From positions 1 to 64,000 of the forward strand of contig JAQOTA010000027.1 in the NCBI GenBank assembly GCA_029532415.1: 64,000 nt of DNA, given 5' to 3'. The stretch comes from Marasmius tenuissimus (lineage: Eukaryota; Basidiomycota; Agaricomycetes; Agaricales; Marasmiaceae). The notes under the pieces were generated by a model that saw nothing but the letters and a program-made list of their open reading frames with translations, was not told the DNA's origin and ran no database searches. A program made the translations under genes and the position numbers. Position 1 is the first letter of the stretch, and the number at the start of each line of letters is the position of its first letter. Shown piece after piece: positions 22,620 through 33,689 of this stretch.

Positions 22620-24914
22620 CTAATGCAGATAATCTCCCACTGCCGGCCGCTCAAGGAATCTCGCAGGTATGTCGACCTGCCTTGCCCTGAGAAACTCTCC
22701 GTGGCTCTTGGCGAGCTGGTCGATCACCGAGCTGGAGGCTACCCCGCCTTCGAGGATCCCGTACGTTACGAAATGGACTACCCGAATATGGGGCATTTCG
22801 AAGCGTTCGATGCGGTATTCGGGTTTGTATTCTTTCCCGAGGAGGTTCTTGAATCTCTCAACAGTCAAGAACGACTGAAGCCATGGCCATTCATCATCAT
22901 TCCGAACCCAGAGACCTACATTCGCATTACCTCCCTTGTCTCCGGACCGCGCACAGACGACCTTGCCTGAACGGAGCTCAGTGAAAGAAGGACATAGGAA
23001 GAGAAACAATCGCGTACCTAGAGGCGCTCGTCTCAAAGGGAGGTACGCGTCGAGGTCGGAAACAACTTTCGGAGGATAAGATCCCTGACCAGTGAACGGC
23101 TCCGAAATGGAGACCGAAGTGATCGGTATGACTTTATCCCCAAGGTGCACTCTCACATGTATCTTGTCCTGGGGAATACGAGCGGGGAAATACTCCACGT
23201 AGGGTTTGGGCGCCATCGTTCGAGCATCCATGTTTCTTTGTCGATGAACCAAATTTAGAGTCTGCTTTTTCACCACAACGAAGAAACCGACAAACGTACA
23301 TGTGCAACCCAGCATAACCTCCCATTAAAATTGAAGATACAGTTGTCCAAAACTCGATTATAGCCTCTTTCGTCGGTGCCTGGATAAAATGCCGAATAGA
23401 CACCGTCGCCTCGTTCTGAGTCTCGGGATCGTCCGCACAGGCACCGTGAGGTTCAATAGAGATCTTGGTGTATTTCGATCGGTCGATTTGACCGAGGATT
23501 TGTGCTCTCTGTAGTGCTACCTTCTCCTTGATATCCAGGCCAACGGCGTAGAAGTCATTCTCGGATTGATACCCCGCCAACGAGCAGACGGCCAGCTTAG
23601 TCGTAGGTGGCGGGGGCGTGCCTTTCAAACCATGGACTCTGACACGATCTTTGCCAACCTGGTCAATTCGGATTTCCTCCAGGAGGGCAACAACGTCAGG
23701 GTTTAAATACTTTGGACCCTGAATCTCGTAGACAAGTTGCGCGGTGACGGTGTCAACTGTAACAGCCCCGTGTGTTCCCTCGTGCTTGGTGATAACCGCT
23801 GTACCGTCCGCTGCAACTTCGGCAATTGGGAACCCAGGCGTCTTTTCCAGGCCAGGCACAGCTTTGAAGCCGCAGAAATTGCCTCCTGTAGCGTAAGGTC
23901 CGCATTCGGTAATGTGCCCTGCGACAAGAGCACCTGCGAGTTGGTCGTAGTCCATTTCTGCCCATCCATGCCACCTGTAGTACGAAGAAGTTGTATGAAT
24001 ATTGAGGTGTAACAGTGGGTTATATTGAATAGAAGGACTGACCAAGCCGCCAGTCCCATCAAAGGAGACGCGTCGCAGCATCGGCCACATATGACGATCT
24101 GTGCTCCTTCATTCAAAGCGCTCACAATCCCTCGCATGCCAACTACGGCAAGTTCCCTGTTGAGTAGATCACTCTTGATGGACACAAGGTAAAGAATGAC
24201 GCACTGTAGGCATTGGCTGTCAAGATGTTCTTCACGGAGGCCTTCACATTCGACCCTTCGATGTCAAGGTGAGGGAGTGTTTCTGAGTCCGAGTCCAAGT
24301 TGCTCTGTACGAACTCCTTCACGTTGTCGCCTTCCACCCACGCTACTTTAACGTCGTCCAGTCCTTTCGAAGCGAGGAGTTCTTTTGTAGCCTTGTACAA
24401 CCCATACGGATTCAACGCGCCACCATCGTGTACAACCTGGGCAAAACAATGACCCAACGTTTCTCCGGGTATTTGCCTTGTTGTACTCACCTTGATACCC
24501 TTCCTTGCTATCTCCTCAGCTGCCGTCATCCATCCGAGCTGGATTAGGGCGGGTTTCTCGTACCCAAGCTCTGGGTGTTCCATCATCTTGGAGGACGCAA
24601 GTCGGTACTAAGCTTAGGATTGAAGGACACGAACGCTTACCTCTAATGCCCTCCAAGGTAGGTTCATCTCTGCAAGGTAATCTGCGAAGATAGCATCGAT
24701 GGGACCATCCGTTACGAGACGATACATCTGGGAAAGACCATCTCCGGTATAGCCAGACCTGGATCGAATATAGTGTTCAGCAAAGTAAATCTGACTACGA
24801 GCATCATAGTGCATACGAATTCCCAATACGAATGGGCCGTCGGGTGCCTCCTTCATGGCGTCCGTTGGCCCCATTGACTGCTGCTTGAGTACCGTTCACA
24901 CCGTTTGTAGACAT
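22620..24914 (-). CDS. AtuA-domain (DUF1446) protein with C-terminal AtuA-like domain
   Basis: Starts MSTNGVNGTQAAVNGANGRH at 24914 and ends ERPAVGDYLH at 22620. Exon 1 joins exon 2 to give RPIRIGNSSGYTGDGLSQMY, the typical start of the AtuA family (PF07287), followed by GPIDAIFADYLAEMNLPW. Conserved elements include NPYGLYKATKELL, VICGRCCDASPLMGLAAW, HITECGPYATGGNFCGFK and TAQLVYEIQGPKYLNPDV. The last third begins VCARSGDKGGNANVGLWVRN and forms the AtuA-like ferredoxin-fold domain. In Pseudomonas, Atu genes act in acyclic terpene (citronellol/geraniol) use and the two parts are separate proteins; here they are fused. The biochemical reaction is not established, so I only assign the family. 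At least five introns. The protein is probably cytosolic; no targeting signal seen. Confidence 0.9.
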
Positions 24915-25535
24915 GGTTCGACAGAGAGATAAGTTGAAGAGGGGCTTGGGGGTTTATAATCGGGCCTGTCCTTCTCCATTACCGGGAAGGGATTAAGTCA
25001 TCAGTGAATTAAGGGTGGTCCCATGGTTGAAGAAACGGTAGGAAAATGGTTATATGTTGCCGTAGCGTGTGATAAATCGTTCAAGTAAGTGTGAATGTGA
25101 TTTCAATAATCACAAAGCAGTTGAGACTTTGCGCAAAATTGTTCATTCGATTCGTGCAAGTCGTGGAAGTTGGAGGAATAGGAAACTTGAAGGGTACGGT
25201 CGGGTTTGTCAGGCAAACGGATCTGGTCAAAGCCCAGATGGAGGCTGTGCAGTGTGGGCGGCACTGGGCGCTGCCGGTTAATGCAGCGGCCCGACAGCCC
25301 CAATGGGGTATGTTTTTCCCACGCCTCTCACTGCCCCAATTCAAATTGTCGTCACTTCGAGAAGGGCGAGCGCTCCCATTGCATCTCACGGCCACCAATT
25401 TCGAGCTCAAATGTGCGTGATGCGATGGTTGAATCAGAATGGCACCTAGCGATGGCCTCCGCTGAGAATATACTTGAACAAACCGAAGATCGGTGCATTT
25501 ACTTCTGATTTCTAGATGTTACCAGGCGCATATGT
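24915..25535. other. Intergenic region between AtuA-domain and CNNM genes
   Basis: About 620 bases, both flanking genes on the minus strand. It holds the promoter of the AtuA-domain gene and the 3' flank of the CNNM gene. Overlapping short frames on both strands (25081-25508) show no gene signals. Confidence 0.5.
24953..24958 (-). promoter_or_regulatory. TATA-like element upstream of the AtuA-domain gene
   Basis: The minus strand reads TATAAA about 40 bases upstream of the start codon at 24914. This would leave a very short 5' leader, so it is only a candidate. Confidence 0.3.
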
Positions 25536-28050
25536 CTATACTGCCGCAGAATGATTGCGATGAGGAAGTGTTGGCCGACTTTGTTCGCTAGGACTCCCTT
25601 TCCGCCAACGCTCGACCCTATCATCCGCTAACTCGCGGTCACTGTCGCTCTCAAAGTCTAACAACAAGTTGCCATCCCCGGCTTCGTCTTCCCCTTCCGA
25701 CTTGAATTGGCTGTTGGTACGTCCTGACTGTTTTCCAACCAACGTCGCGTCCGACTCTGCGGCCAGAGAAGAGCCGGTGTCGTGTATCTCTAGATTTTCT
25801 ACAATGCTACAGCAACGTAAAACTTTCAGTGTCTACTGCCAAGCGAAACTTCAGAGTGAAAAGGATGTCAACTCACCCACTCATCCCCGAAGAAGTCGTC
25901 GGTTGTCTCGTTACTTTTCGCTTACTCACGTTATCTTCGTAGCAATCCGTTTCATCAACTATCTCCTCCATAATCATTTCCTAGAGCCAAACGTTGGGTC
26001 AACCGCGAAGCTGGTGGTCACTTGATAAAAGCAGCCATACCTCAATCACATCTGGCCAGTGTCAATCAGTATAGAAATCAGTTCGCTTCAAAAGGCCAAC
26101 AATATACCTTCTAATGTGACAACCCCAAGGGCGCCACCAGATTCGCCTGGTGTTTTACTTATGAGCAGAAGATGGGAACGGCCAGTCCGGCTGATTCACG
26201 AAGGCATGTCAGAAACGCATCGCAGAGAGTATCACACGGGCTTGCACATACAAATAGTTCAGCGCCTGGAAGCAATCGATATCGGGGCCTGCTTCTGGGA
26301 GCATTGACAATGCGTAGCTAGAGATCGGAAGGCCTTTGGACATGTCACACGATAGAAGCTTTGTGCGGGAGTAGGTCAACACGACGTTTTCATAGACATA
26401 GATGAAAATTGTACTTTCTTCACCAATAGTAACCCCACAAATGTCAGTGGCTCTCCAGGCGCGTGTACTGGAAATCGCGAATAACCCGTAGCGAGACTGC
26501 ATTCGAGTGAGTGATCGATCACAACAAGCTCCGTACCATAGTGCACACTCACAGTTCATTGAGCTTTCCTTTGTCCAAAACAGCGTCAGAAGATAATGTG
26601 ACCACGTCCTGTTGAACCATGCGACAAAATCGATGTCAACCCGCACGAAACCTCAAAGTCGTGCCAGCCTCACCTTCAACGGGGTCATAATTCGCTCCAC
26701 CTTCTTGGAGCTGAGTTCTAAAACGCCTGTCAAGATAGTGATCTCATCCTCCTGTAAAGGCTCTTGTCCTGTGCGATGGAGCGCCAATAGTGATTTCAAC
26801 TCCGTTTTTTTGTATGTATGTGACTCGTGTATCCCGACGAGTTTGTCCAGCAGTCTGGCGGTCGGGTATGCGATTGGGTCTAGCATCCGCCAAGCGAAAG
26901 GTTAGGGGTAGACCGAGAAACGGCGATAGCCGACTGGAACTTACACATCAGCCACATCAAGGACGATACAAATGGGGCACACGCAGCTCCTATCGCAAGA
27001 CCGTAGCGTATCCCAATCGCCTGAGGAATGATTCTAGAAGAGACCCGTAAGATGGCTACGGAAGGAAAGATTGAAGTTTACACCGTACTCTCTGAGATGA
27101 CGATCCGGGGCCCAAAAAAATCCTTCCGATAAATGCCTAAACCATCAACCAAGTCGGACAGAACGCTCACCCAAAGATGACTTGTAGAATAGAAGAACGT
27201 CAGAATTCCACGTCTAAAAGTATTTTTGGCTAACTAGCAAAACCCACGCACCAATAGCTACGGTGGAAATCGCGACCGCCGGCAAACCGCCACCAATCTA
27301 CATCATCAGGTTTCAGGGGGGTCAAAAGAAGGTTTACAGAGAGTCCGGAGAATCTCACCGTATTGTCTAGGAACACAGGCAGCGTTTCATTCATTACCTG
27401 AACTGTTTTAGCGCGGAACAGCGCGTTAATTATGGATATGGGAACCTACGACATTACTCAGAAGGAGCACCTGATGAGAACAATCTATGATGAGCTTCCG
27501 AGGCACGCGCTTCGAGGGAAAATATCTTTGACATACCACGAGCACCCAATGTCGGCCCTTCCGCAGGAGACTGATAACTGCGAAAAATTCCTTAAGACGA
27601 AAGGCGACCAGAGTAAAAACGTGCAAATAATTCGAACCCTTCTGAGCATTGCGTCGCTCCTGAGCCGAATCAGACGAGACAGCTAAAACTCGAAGTTGGA
27701 GGGCATCTAAACCCATGAGAGCTAGCGTTAACCTGTGCGTATGTGTGAGGATAGGGGATGAGTGCCCTGCAGGGGTGAGCTCGCCAATCTTACCCTGCGA
27801 AAACTCCTGCTGATAGCACCAATACTATGCTGATCGAGACATTGCACCAGAACTGAAGAGTATCGTATATGGGGACGGGGATCGTGCCATCTTCCTCCGA
27901 TGATAACAGTAGCGCTATCAATTTGGCGAGAGCAGAACCTTTGAGATGTTGGAACGCCGATACTGGTTCCACCCCCATCTGAATGATCAATGGATGCGCA
28001 GCAACTAGCTTCGTAATGGCTAAAAGGCTGTAAGGCGAAGCGAACTTCAT
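25536..28050 (-). CDS. CNNM/Mam3-type membrane protein (DUF21 plus CBS pair)
   Basis: Start MKFASPYSLLAITK at 28050; the frame further upstream lacks an ATG. A membrane segment FWCNVSISIVLVLSAGVFAG continues after an intron as LTLALMGLDALQLRVLAVSS, the DUF21/CNNM transmembrane domain. Later exons give IGGGLPAVAISTVAIVIFG, then YPTARLLDKLVGIHESHTYK and ELKSLLALHRTG, EPLQEDEITILTGVLELSSK, the conserved DUF21-to-CBS linker. The CBS part reads GYSRFPVHAPGEPLTFVGLL, then ALSMLPEAGPDIDCFQALNY and SGGALGVVTLE, followed by an acidic Ser-rich C-terminus (FESDSDRELADDR). Mam3/CNNM proteins sit in vacuolar or plasma membranes and affect magnesium and manganese homeostasis. About ten short introns. All family blocks found are in frame after splicing. 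Confidence 0.9.
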
Positions 28051-28814
28051 GAACGAGCCCGACGAACGCAATCAAGGAGAGCAGCCGATTTGGGGAGAAG
28101 GAAAGAAGGTGAACTCGTCGCAAGCAAAAACCGTGGACCTCGGGTGCCGGTCAAAAATACACTGGTATGTCGTGTATTTACGTTTCAAAGCCGCATTGCG
28201 GACCTATAATAATACAGGCTATCGTGCACGGAAGGCACCGGGAGGTGAAAGAGAGTGAAGAAAAATATCGGGTATTTCAGTATCATGCTATGGATTGCTC
28301 AAAAATGTGCTTACCTCTGTAAAGTAGCGAGGGGCTTGGTCCAAGTAAATGTTTGAGATTTCCCGTACGGCTTTTCCCTCATTACAAACAAGGTCCATGT
28401 ATGACTCTGAAACCTCTGAGGAAGGTCTCGGTTCGAGCTTCCGACAACCGTCCGGTAAGTACCGAGACGAAACTTCCTTGAATGAGCGGCATAACAGCGG
28501 AGTCAATATTACAAGCTCGTAAAAATACAAAACGGTATTCACGAAACACGAGAAAGAGACCGAAAGCAAGCACATCTACAGCGCTCGTTCACCTCGCAAG
28601 GATGTGCATGTGCATTCCCTGGTTGGCTGGCAGCCGCTCGAGGAGCAAATCTCACAAAGATTTAGAATAAGGCTACTCGCGTCGAAACATTGACAGAAGA
28701 CTAGAGGAAAAGATTGAGATTACGAGGAAAACAGCAATGTGGAGTACCTACACAATATACAAAAAGTGTACACTGTTTCCGGGAATAACGAATGTCGAAG
28801 GGGCTTGACAATGA
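28051..28814. other. Intergenic region, unassigned minus-strand frames
   Basis: About 760 bases. Two overlapping minus-strand frames near 28288-28575 (one reads VFREYRFVFLRACNID) have no recognised similarity and no clear partner exons. The region should include the CNNM promoter and the 3' flank of the RRM gene. Confidence 0.4.
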
Positions 28815-29955
28815 TTACTTTCTTGCGAAAGTGATCTAAAGAAGGAGGGTCAGTGAGCCGAGCGACAACAGCCTCATGTTACGCACCTTGATCTTGTTCT
28901 CTCCGTCCAACTTGTAGTTGTGTAATGCATCCTTTGCGACCGTCGAGCTGGCCTCGTCGAGATATTCGACGAAGGCAATGTCCTTTTTCGTGGGAATGAG
29001 ACGGACTTCGTGGAGATTGGGGTACCTGTAGCGGAACGTCAGTGATGAAAATGTAAAGTAGATGGAACCATAGTGTACTGCGAGAAAAGCCCTGTGAGCT
29101 GTTCTTTCGTGACGGTCTCCGGGAGGTTCTGCAAGAACAGGATCTTGTTGGGAGGGAGGTATTCGTCCGGCATTTGGACGTTGGGTCGCTTTGGTGCAGG
29201 AGCTACAGCACCTCCATCGACTGTGAAAGCAGGTCAGCGCATAAATTAGTGAGAGGATAAAGGAGACTGACTCTCGGACGCTAGCCGCTTCGCCTTGAAC
29301 TTCTGCTTCAACGGATTGGTATACCGTGTTGCCTCTGAAGGTCCATCAGTCATAGTTCCATCTCGAAGAAAAGCCCAAGGCTTTACTTTTGTGTTCTTGT
29401 CTCTGAGTTTTGTGCTCCTCAAAATGATCGTTATCCAGTCTTTTCACGACAGCGTCTGATCGTGTTCTGGCGAATGATATTTGCTATGCGGGGAGATTTG
29501 GTTAGCCGCGTGCAATGATCATAGCCCATTTTCCGGCGCACCATAGGTTTCGAGTACAGAGGGAACCCTCTGACTTCCATCATAGCCTTCTTCGCAACCT
29601 CTGGGTCAGCGAATGAAACAAATGCTTGCCCCCTCATCCGCAAGTTTTTGTGTGCAACAACATCGAGTACTTCGCCGTATGATTTGAATAGACCGCGCAG
29701 AGAGGCTTTGAGAACTATTTTCATATAGATGCTCGATGAGATAAATCCAATAAATCCAATAGATTGAGAAAGCGACGTACCATCGATCTTGATTTTCTCG
29801 TTCAAGTTTTGAATATACAACGTTTCGGATTTCTGCTCTGGTTGCGTGGGAGTTGACGATTCTGCTGTAACTTGAGGTACTGGTACGGCTGGTGTTGTGG
29901 GTATCGGAGCAGCCAGGCCCTCTATGGGCATCGGAGGAGCTGCCATTTCAGCCAT
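28815..29955 (-). CDS. U1A/U2B''-type spliceosomal RRM protein
   Basis: Start MAEMAAPPMPIEGLAAPIPT at 29955, a Pro/Ala/Thr-rich leader. RRM1 has RNP2 LYIQNLNEKIKID and RNP1 RGQAFVSF, with SLRGLFKSYGEVLDVVAHKN between them. A linker (LKQKFKAKRLASE) is followed by KRPNVQMPDEYLPPNKILFL, then RRM2 with RNP2 ILFLQNLPETVT and RNP1 DIAFVEYL, ending KITFARK with TAA at 28815-28817. Two RRMs in this arrangement and the LNEKIKID signature identify the U1A/U2B''/SNF family, which binds a stem-loop of U1 and/or U2 snRNA. Fungi usually have one U2B''-like (Msl1) and one U1A-like (Mud1) protein; I cannot tell which this is without a tree. Introns have GT..AG borders; the last coding exon is only a few codons. 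Confidence 0.9.
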
Positions 29956-30259
29956 TTGAACAAGTTGCTGGGGAAGGAGGTGAAGCGAGGGGACGTGAGT
30001 GGATGACTAAGCACCATTCCTCTCAGTGTACGGGCGCTAACAAGCTCTCAGTGTCACGTTAGGCGCCCAGACGCGACACGTGCCAGAAATGTATTATCAT
30101 CGCGTTTCAACGTGGTACTCAGCAAGGCTTAGGCTTGCCTCCTTCCTTCTTCCCTTCTTGACAACTCCGGGCTGGACTTCTTGCACCAGAACCAGGACCG
30201 CAGAATCTATCTGGAATATCTAATCTAACTATTCAGGGTTTCGTTGACCAGACTCCACC
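29956..30259. promoter_or_regulatory. Divergent promoter region (RRM gene / Tudor-like gene)
   Basis: About 300 bases separate the two start codons. The plus side carries a C/T-rich tract (CTCCTTCCTTCTTCCCTTCTT, near 30139-30160), typical of fungal promoters near transcription starts. No TATA element is clear. Confidence 0.4.
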
Positions 30260-33200
30260 ATGTCCGATATCGTTCAGGGTCCCACCACCCCTCGACGCTC
30301 AACTGCTCGGAACGGAGGATCACGGCTTGCTCCTACACAACCAGCAGAGCCAGGGGACATATTTGGCGAATCTCCGAGCAAAAAAGGGTCAGCGAGCGTT
30401 AAATATGGAGGCAAGAAGAGGGTCGGAGGCGGAGGTACTGGGAATTCAAGTCCAAGCAGGGCTCCGGACTCGCGTAGAGGCAATCTCTCGACGCGCTTGG
30501 GACTCACCAACGACACTGGAGAATCAGGTCCGACCTCGGCACAGACGTCGCCTAGGAAGAATGGCACCGGAAAAGGCTCGAGGAAGGCTGCAAAGGTCCC
30601 CAGCTCACCGCCAGCTTCCATCTCAGCGTCAATGGCGACAACGCCAAAGAGAAGATCCAACTTGAAGCGCTCGCGGGCAGAAGCAGAAATGCCAAAAACC
30701 TCCGATGAGGATGATGATGGCTTCGGGTCTGAGTTATCAGACCTAACCACACCGCCGTCTTCACCACCGAAACGAACTCGACAGCAGCCACCTTCCAGCA
30801 AGATTTCTATCATATCTATATCAACGGGATCTCCGCCTAGCTCACCGAGGAAGCCTGCCAGTAAGCTACCACAATCAAAACCTAAATCCATCTTGAAAAA
30901 GCCCGCCAGGAAGCCTCTTTCGAAATCGGCTTCATGGGCTCCTTCTACCTCCAAAGCAACCAACGGAGATGCAGCATCGTGGTCCCTCAATACACTCGGT
31001 ACCCACGTCGTAGTTCTACTCAATGCGGGTGCTCCGAGTGCTCGCGTGCGCGTGTACGGGGCTGACGGAGAAGAGGAAGATGAGGATGACGGGAAACAGT
31101 GGTGCTGGTGGCCTGCTAAAGCGACACACAAGGTTCGTTCGACTCCTTTGAATTAAGTTTCCGGAAAGCAAATCTAATGTGTCACTTTGGTTTACAGACC
31201 ACTCCTGAAGACGAGCTAGTCATCACACCGTATCTCCTCCCCAAAACCAAGAAATTACATCTTCGCGCCGTAAATGCCAGCTCATCCAACATCCGCCCGC
31301 TTACAACGAGTGGGCACGTCCGTTTTGAAACGCTGACCTTTTCCTCTCCTTCACTTCTCTCCACTACCTCCGTTCTCAAATCACCGAAGAAGAAGCGTAA
31401 GGTCGACAAGAGCCCTTCGTTGACGGATCTCGAAGAGCTCTACGGACGTGCTCTAGCTCAAGCACTCGATGATCATCAGGAGAAGGATTTCGATGGTCTC
31501 CCGCCACTCAGCATCGCACTCAGTCGTGCTGCAAGCTTCTCAGCAGCCAACGGACCTTCCTCTACGAGTGCCGCCAAAGGGAAAGGAAAAGGCAAACGAC
31601 GCTCAACAGCACTGAAAGAATCTATCTCGGGAGATGAGTTGACGGAGCCAGAATATGTAGAAAGTGGTGACGATGAGTCGGAGTGGGAGGAGGTAGAGGA
31701 CCCTGGAGCGGATATCTTCCTTGATATCCCAGGAGAAACAGTGCTTTGTCGTGCGAAGAAGAGTACGATGACCGAGTATTGGCCTGCACAGGTTCTCGGT
31801 TATGTTCCACCGCCTGCTAGAAGGAAGAAGGGGAAAGGGAAGAATCGTGGGGCTGTCGAGGGGATGTACCGGGTCGTGTTCTTGGACAATAAGGAGATGG
31901 AGGTGCCAAGGAGTTGGTTCTACAGCGTTAATCAAGAAGAGTTTGGAAGGTGCAAGGTGCGTGTTCCTCTTATGGATCATTCTCTGAGTAATCACAGAGT
32001 TCTGCTCTATTTTTATTGTAGATGGGAGTGTTTGAGAGTGAATTCGTTGATAACCCCAATGACGACTCCGACGAGGAAGATTCGTACTCGGACTACGACT
32101 TCGAAGGGGAGTTCGAATATATCTCACAACAACTACCCCCCACTTCCGATGAAACCGACTTCTACTCTCACCCCCTTCCGATTCAATTCGCCCACACCAT
32201 ACCCGTACTTCAAGCCATAATCAACGACACGTACCCACCTACTCGCGAGAGGCACGAGGCTTTCATAAAGGGCGGAAAATCGAGAAGTACACTGAACACG
32301 GAGGACTCGGTGGGTCTCAGAGGCAGGATGAATCCCAAGGACGTAGCATGTTTCGGAAAACTAGTACAAGCGTGGTCCCTGGGAACTAGTTCAGGGCAGC
32401 TGAAAGAGACGAATGGTTTGCCTGCAGATCAAACCGGGAATACGGTCGATGATCCCTCAGAAACTGCCAATGTCTCGTCTCAAGTACCGACAGACAATAC
32501 TCCCATGGTTGTGGATCCGACTGGGCCTGCTGAGGCAGCGACTACAGCGGCAGCGGCGGATGACGCCGACACTCGCATGGACGCACCGGACGAGGCATCC
32601 TTCAAGGAGAACATCTCTCCACATCCGTCCTCTACTGGCGTTGGCGTGGAGCCCAAAGTAGTGCCGGAAGTCACCATGGTCGACATCCAGATCGATGAAC
32701 CTGATGCTTCTGCAGTACCAACGGCTTCCCAAACACGTCCCTCCTCCCCGCCAACGAGCAGCTATCCACCTTCTTCATCAGGAGCCACCCCGCGCCCGTC
32801 TCTTGATCTTGACGCAAACGAGATACCTGGAATGGCTCCTCCGCTCCCTTTGCTTACGACTGGTAGTGAAGACATCATGAAACCTCCAGTTATGGAAGCT
32901 GGAGAGGAATCGCCGTTGACACCAATCGTGGTATGTTATTCATTCGGTTTTCTTTCCGACTTCGTTGAATCCTTACGACGTACGTTCCAATTTCATGTAG
33001 GAAACCCAAGTCGCAGCTCCCCCGGCGGCGTTTGAGGCCAGGAGTGAACGTCCTCGAAAGAAGAGAGAACCTCAACGGGGATGTGAATCATATGAGAAGT
33101 TGGCCGGGATTGAGAGAGTTACCGTGAGTGGTTTTGTTCTCTGCCGATACGTCCTGTGCAGTCACTCACTCTTCGTCTTGCATCTAACAGTACAGCTCGA

Positions 33201-33454
33201 CGATCCTCTTGCCCATCGTCATCCGACAAGTGTTGCTGTGGAGAGCTGGTGATCGTGTAGCTCCTGGACAACTGCAAGTTCTGTCGGATGAAGAAGAGTG
33301 GGAGTTGCATAAGAAAGGCGAAGAGCTCGCTAAAGAGGTTGATTGGGTATTTGATGTGCGTCGGCTACGGGATGCTGTCGAGAAGAGAATCAGAAGGGAG
33401 GGGAGCGATAAGGGTGAGGGGGAGAGAGCCAAGAGGGCCCGCAGGAGGGGATAG
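30260..33454 (+). CDS. Tudor/PWWP-like putative chromatin protein
   Basis: Five exons, about 30260-31133, 31199-31955, 32022-32931, 33001-33123 and 33192-33454, with GT..AG borders. Starts MSDIVQGPTTPRRSTARNGG, followed by 200 basic, Ser/Pro-rich disordered residues with runs such as KKPARKPLSK. A first tryptophan-rich fold appears as GKQWCWWPAKATHK. A second Tudor/PWWP-like segment follows in exon 2: GETVLCRAKKSTMTEYWPAQ and YRVVFLDNKEMEVPRSWFYS. A helical segment (LPIQFAHTIPVLQAIINDTY) and a long acidic/Pro-rich linker precede a conserved C-terminal helical block (ILLPIVIRQVLLWRAGDR, EEWELHKKGEELAKEVDWVF) ending in a basic KRARRRG, a possible nuclear signal. The pattern W.PA(K/Q) plus F.D suggests methyl-lysine or DNA reading, by family analogy. 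Exact function unknown. Confidence 0.8.
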
Positions 33455-33689
33455 GTGTGGATATGAATCTAACTGGGCCATGAATTGCTGTCGTTGATCT
33501 TTGCAGTTGTTGTACCATCTTGTACCCCACGTAGCTATCGTAGTGACTTCTTGTTTTCTTGTATGCATCTGACATCTACGGTCTCCGTTCGTGTATTAGA
33601 TATCTAGGGACGTGCACCAATTATGTAGCAGACAGTAAGGAAGGTTTGTATGAGATGGGTATAATACTGTAGATAAAGCATCAGCTCCT

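Noticed and set aside
28051..28123. Extended N-terminus of the CNNM gene (frame begins before 28050)
   Set aside because: The upstream frame has no ATG in frame, and the MKFASPY start gives a plausible leader.
30274..31131. A 285-residue minus-strand open frame over the Tudor-like gene's first exon
   Set aside because: It is antisense to a coding exon with strong protein features; its length comes from the G/C-rich codon pattern of the plus-strand gene.
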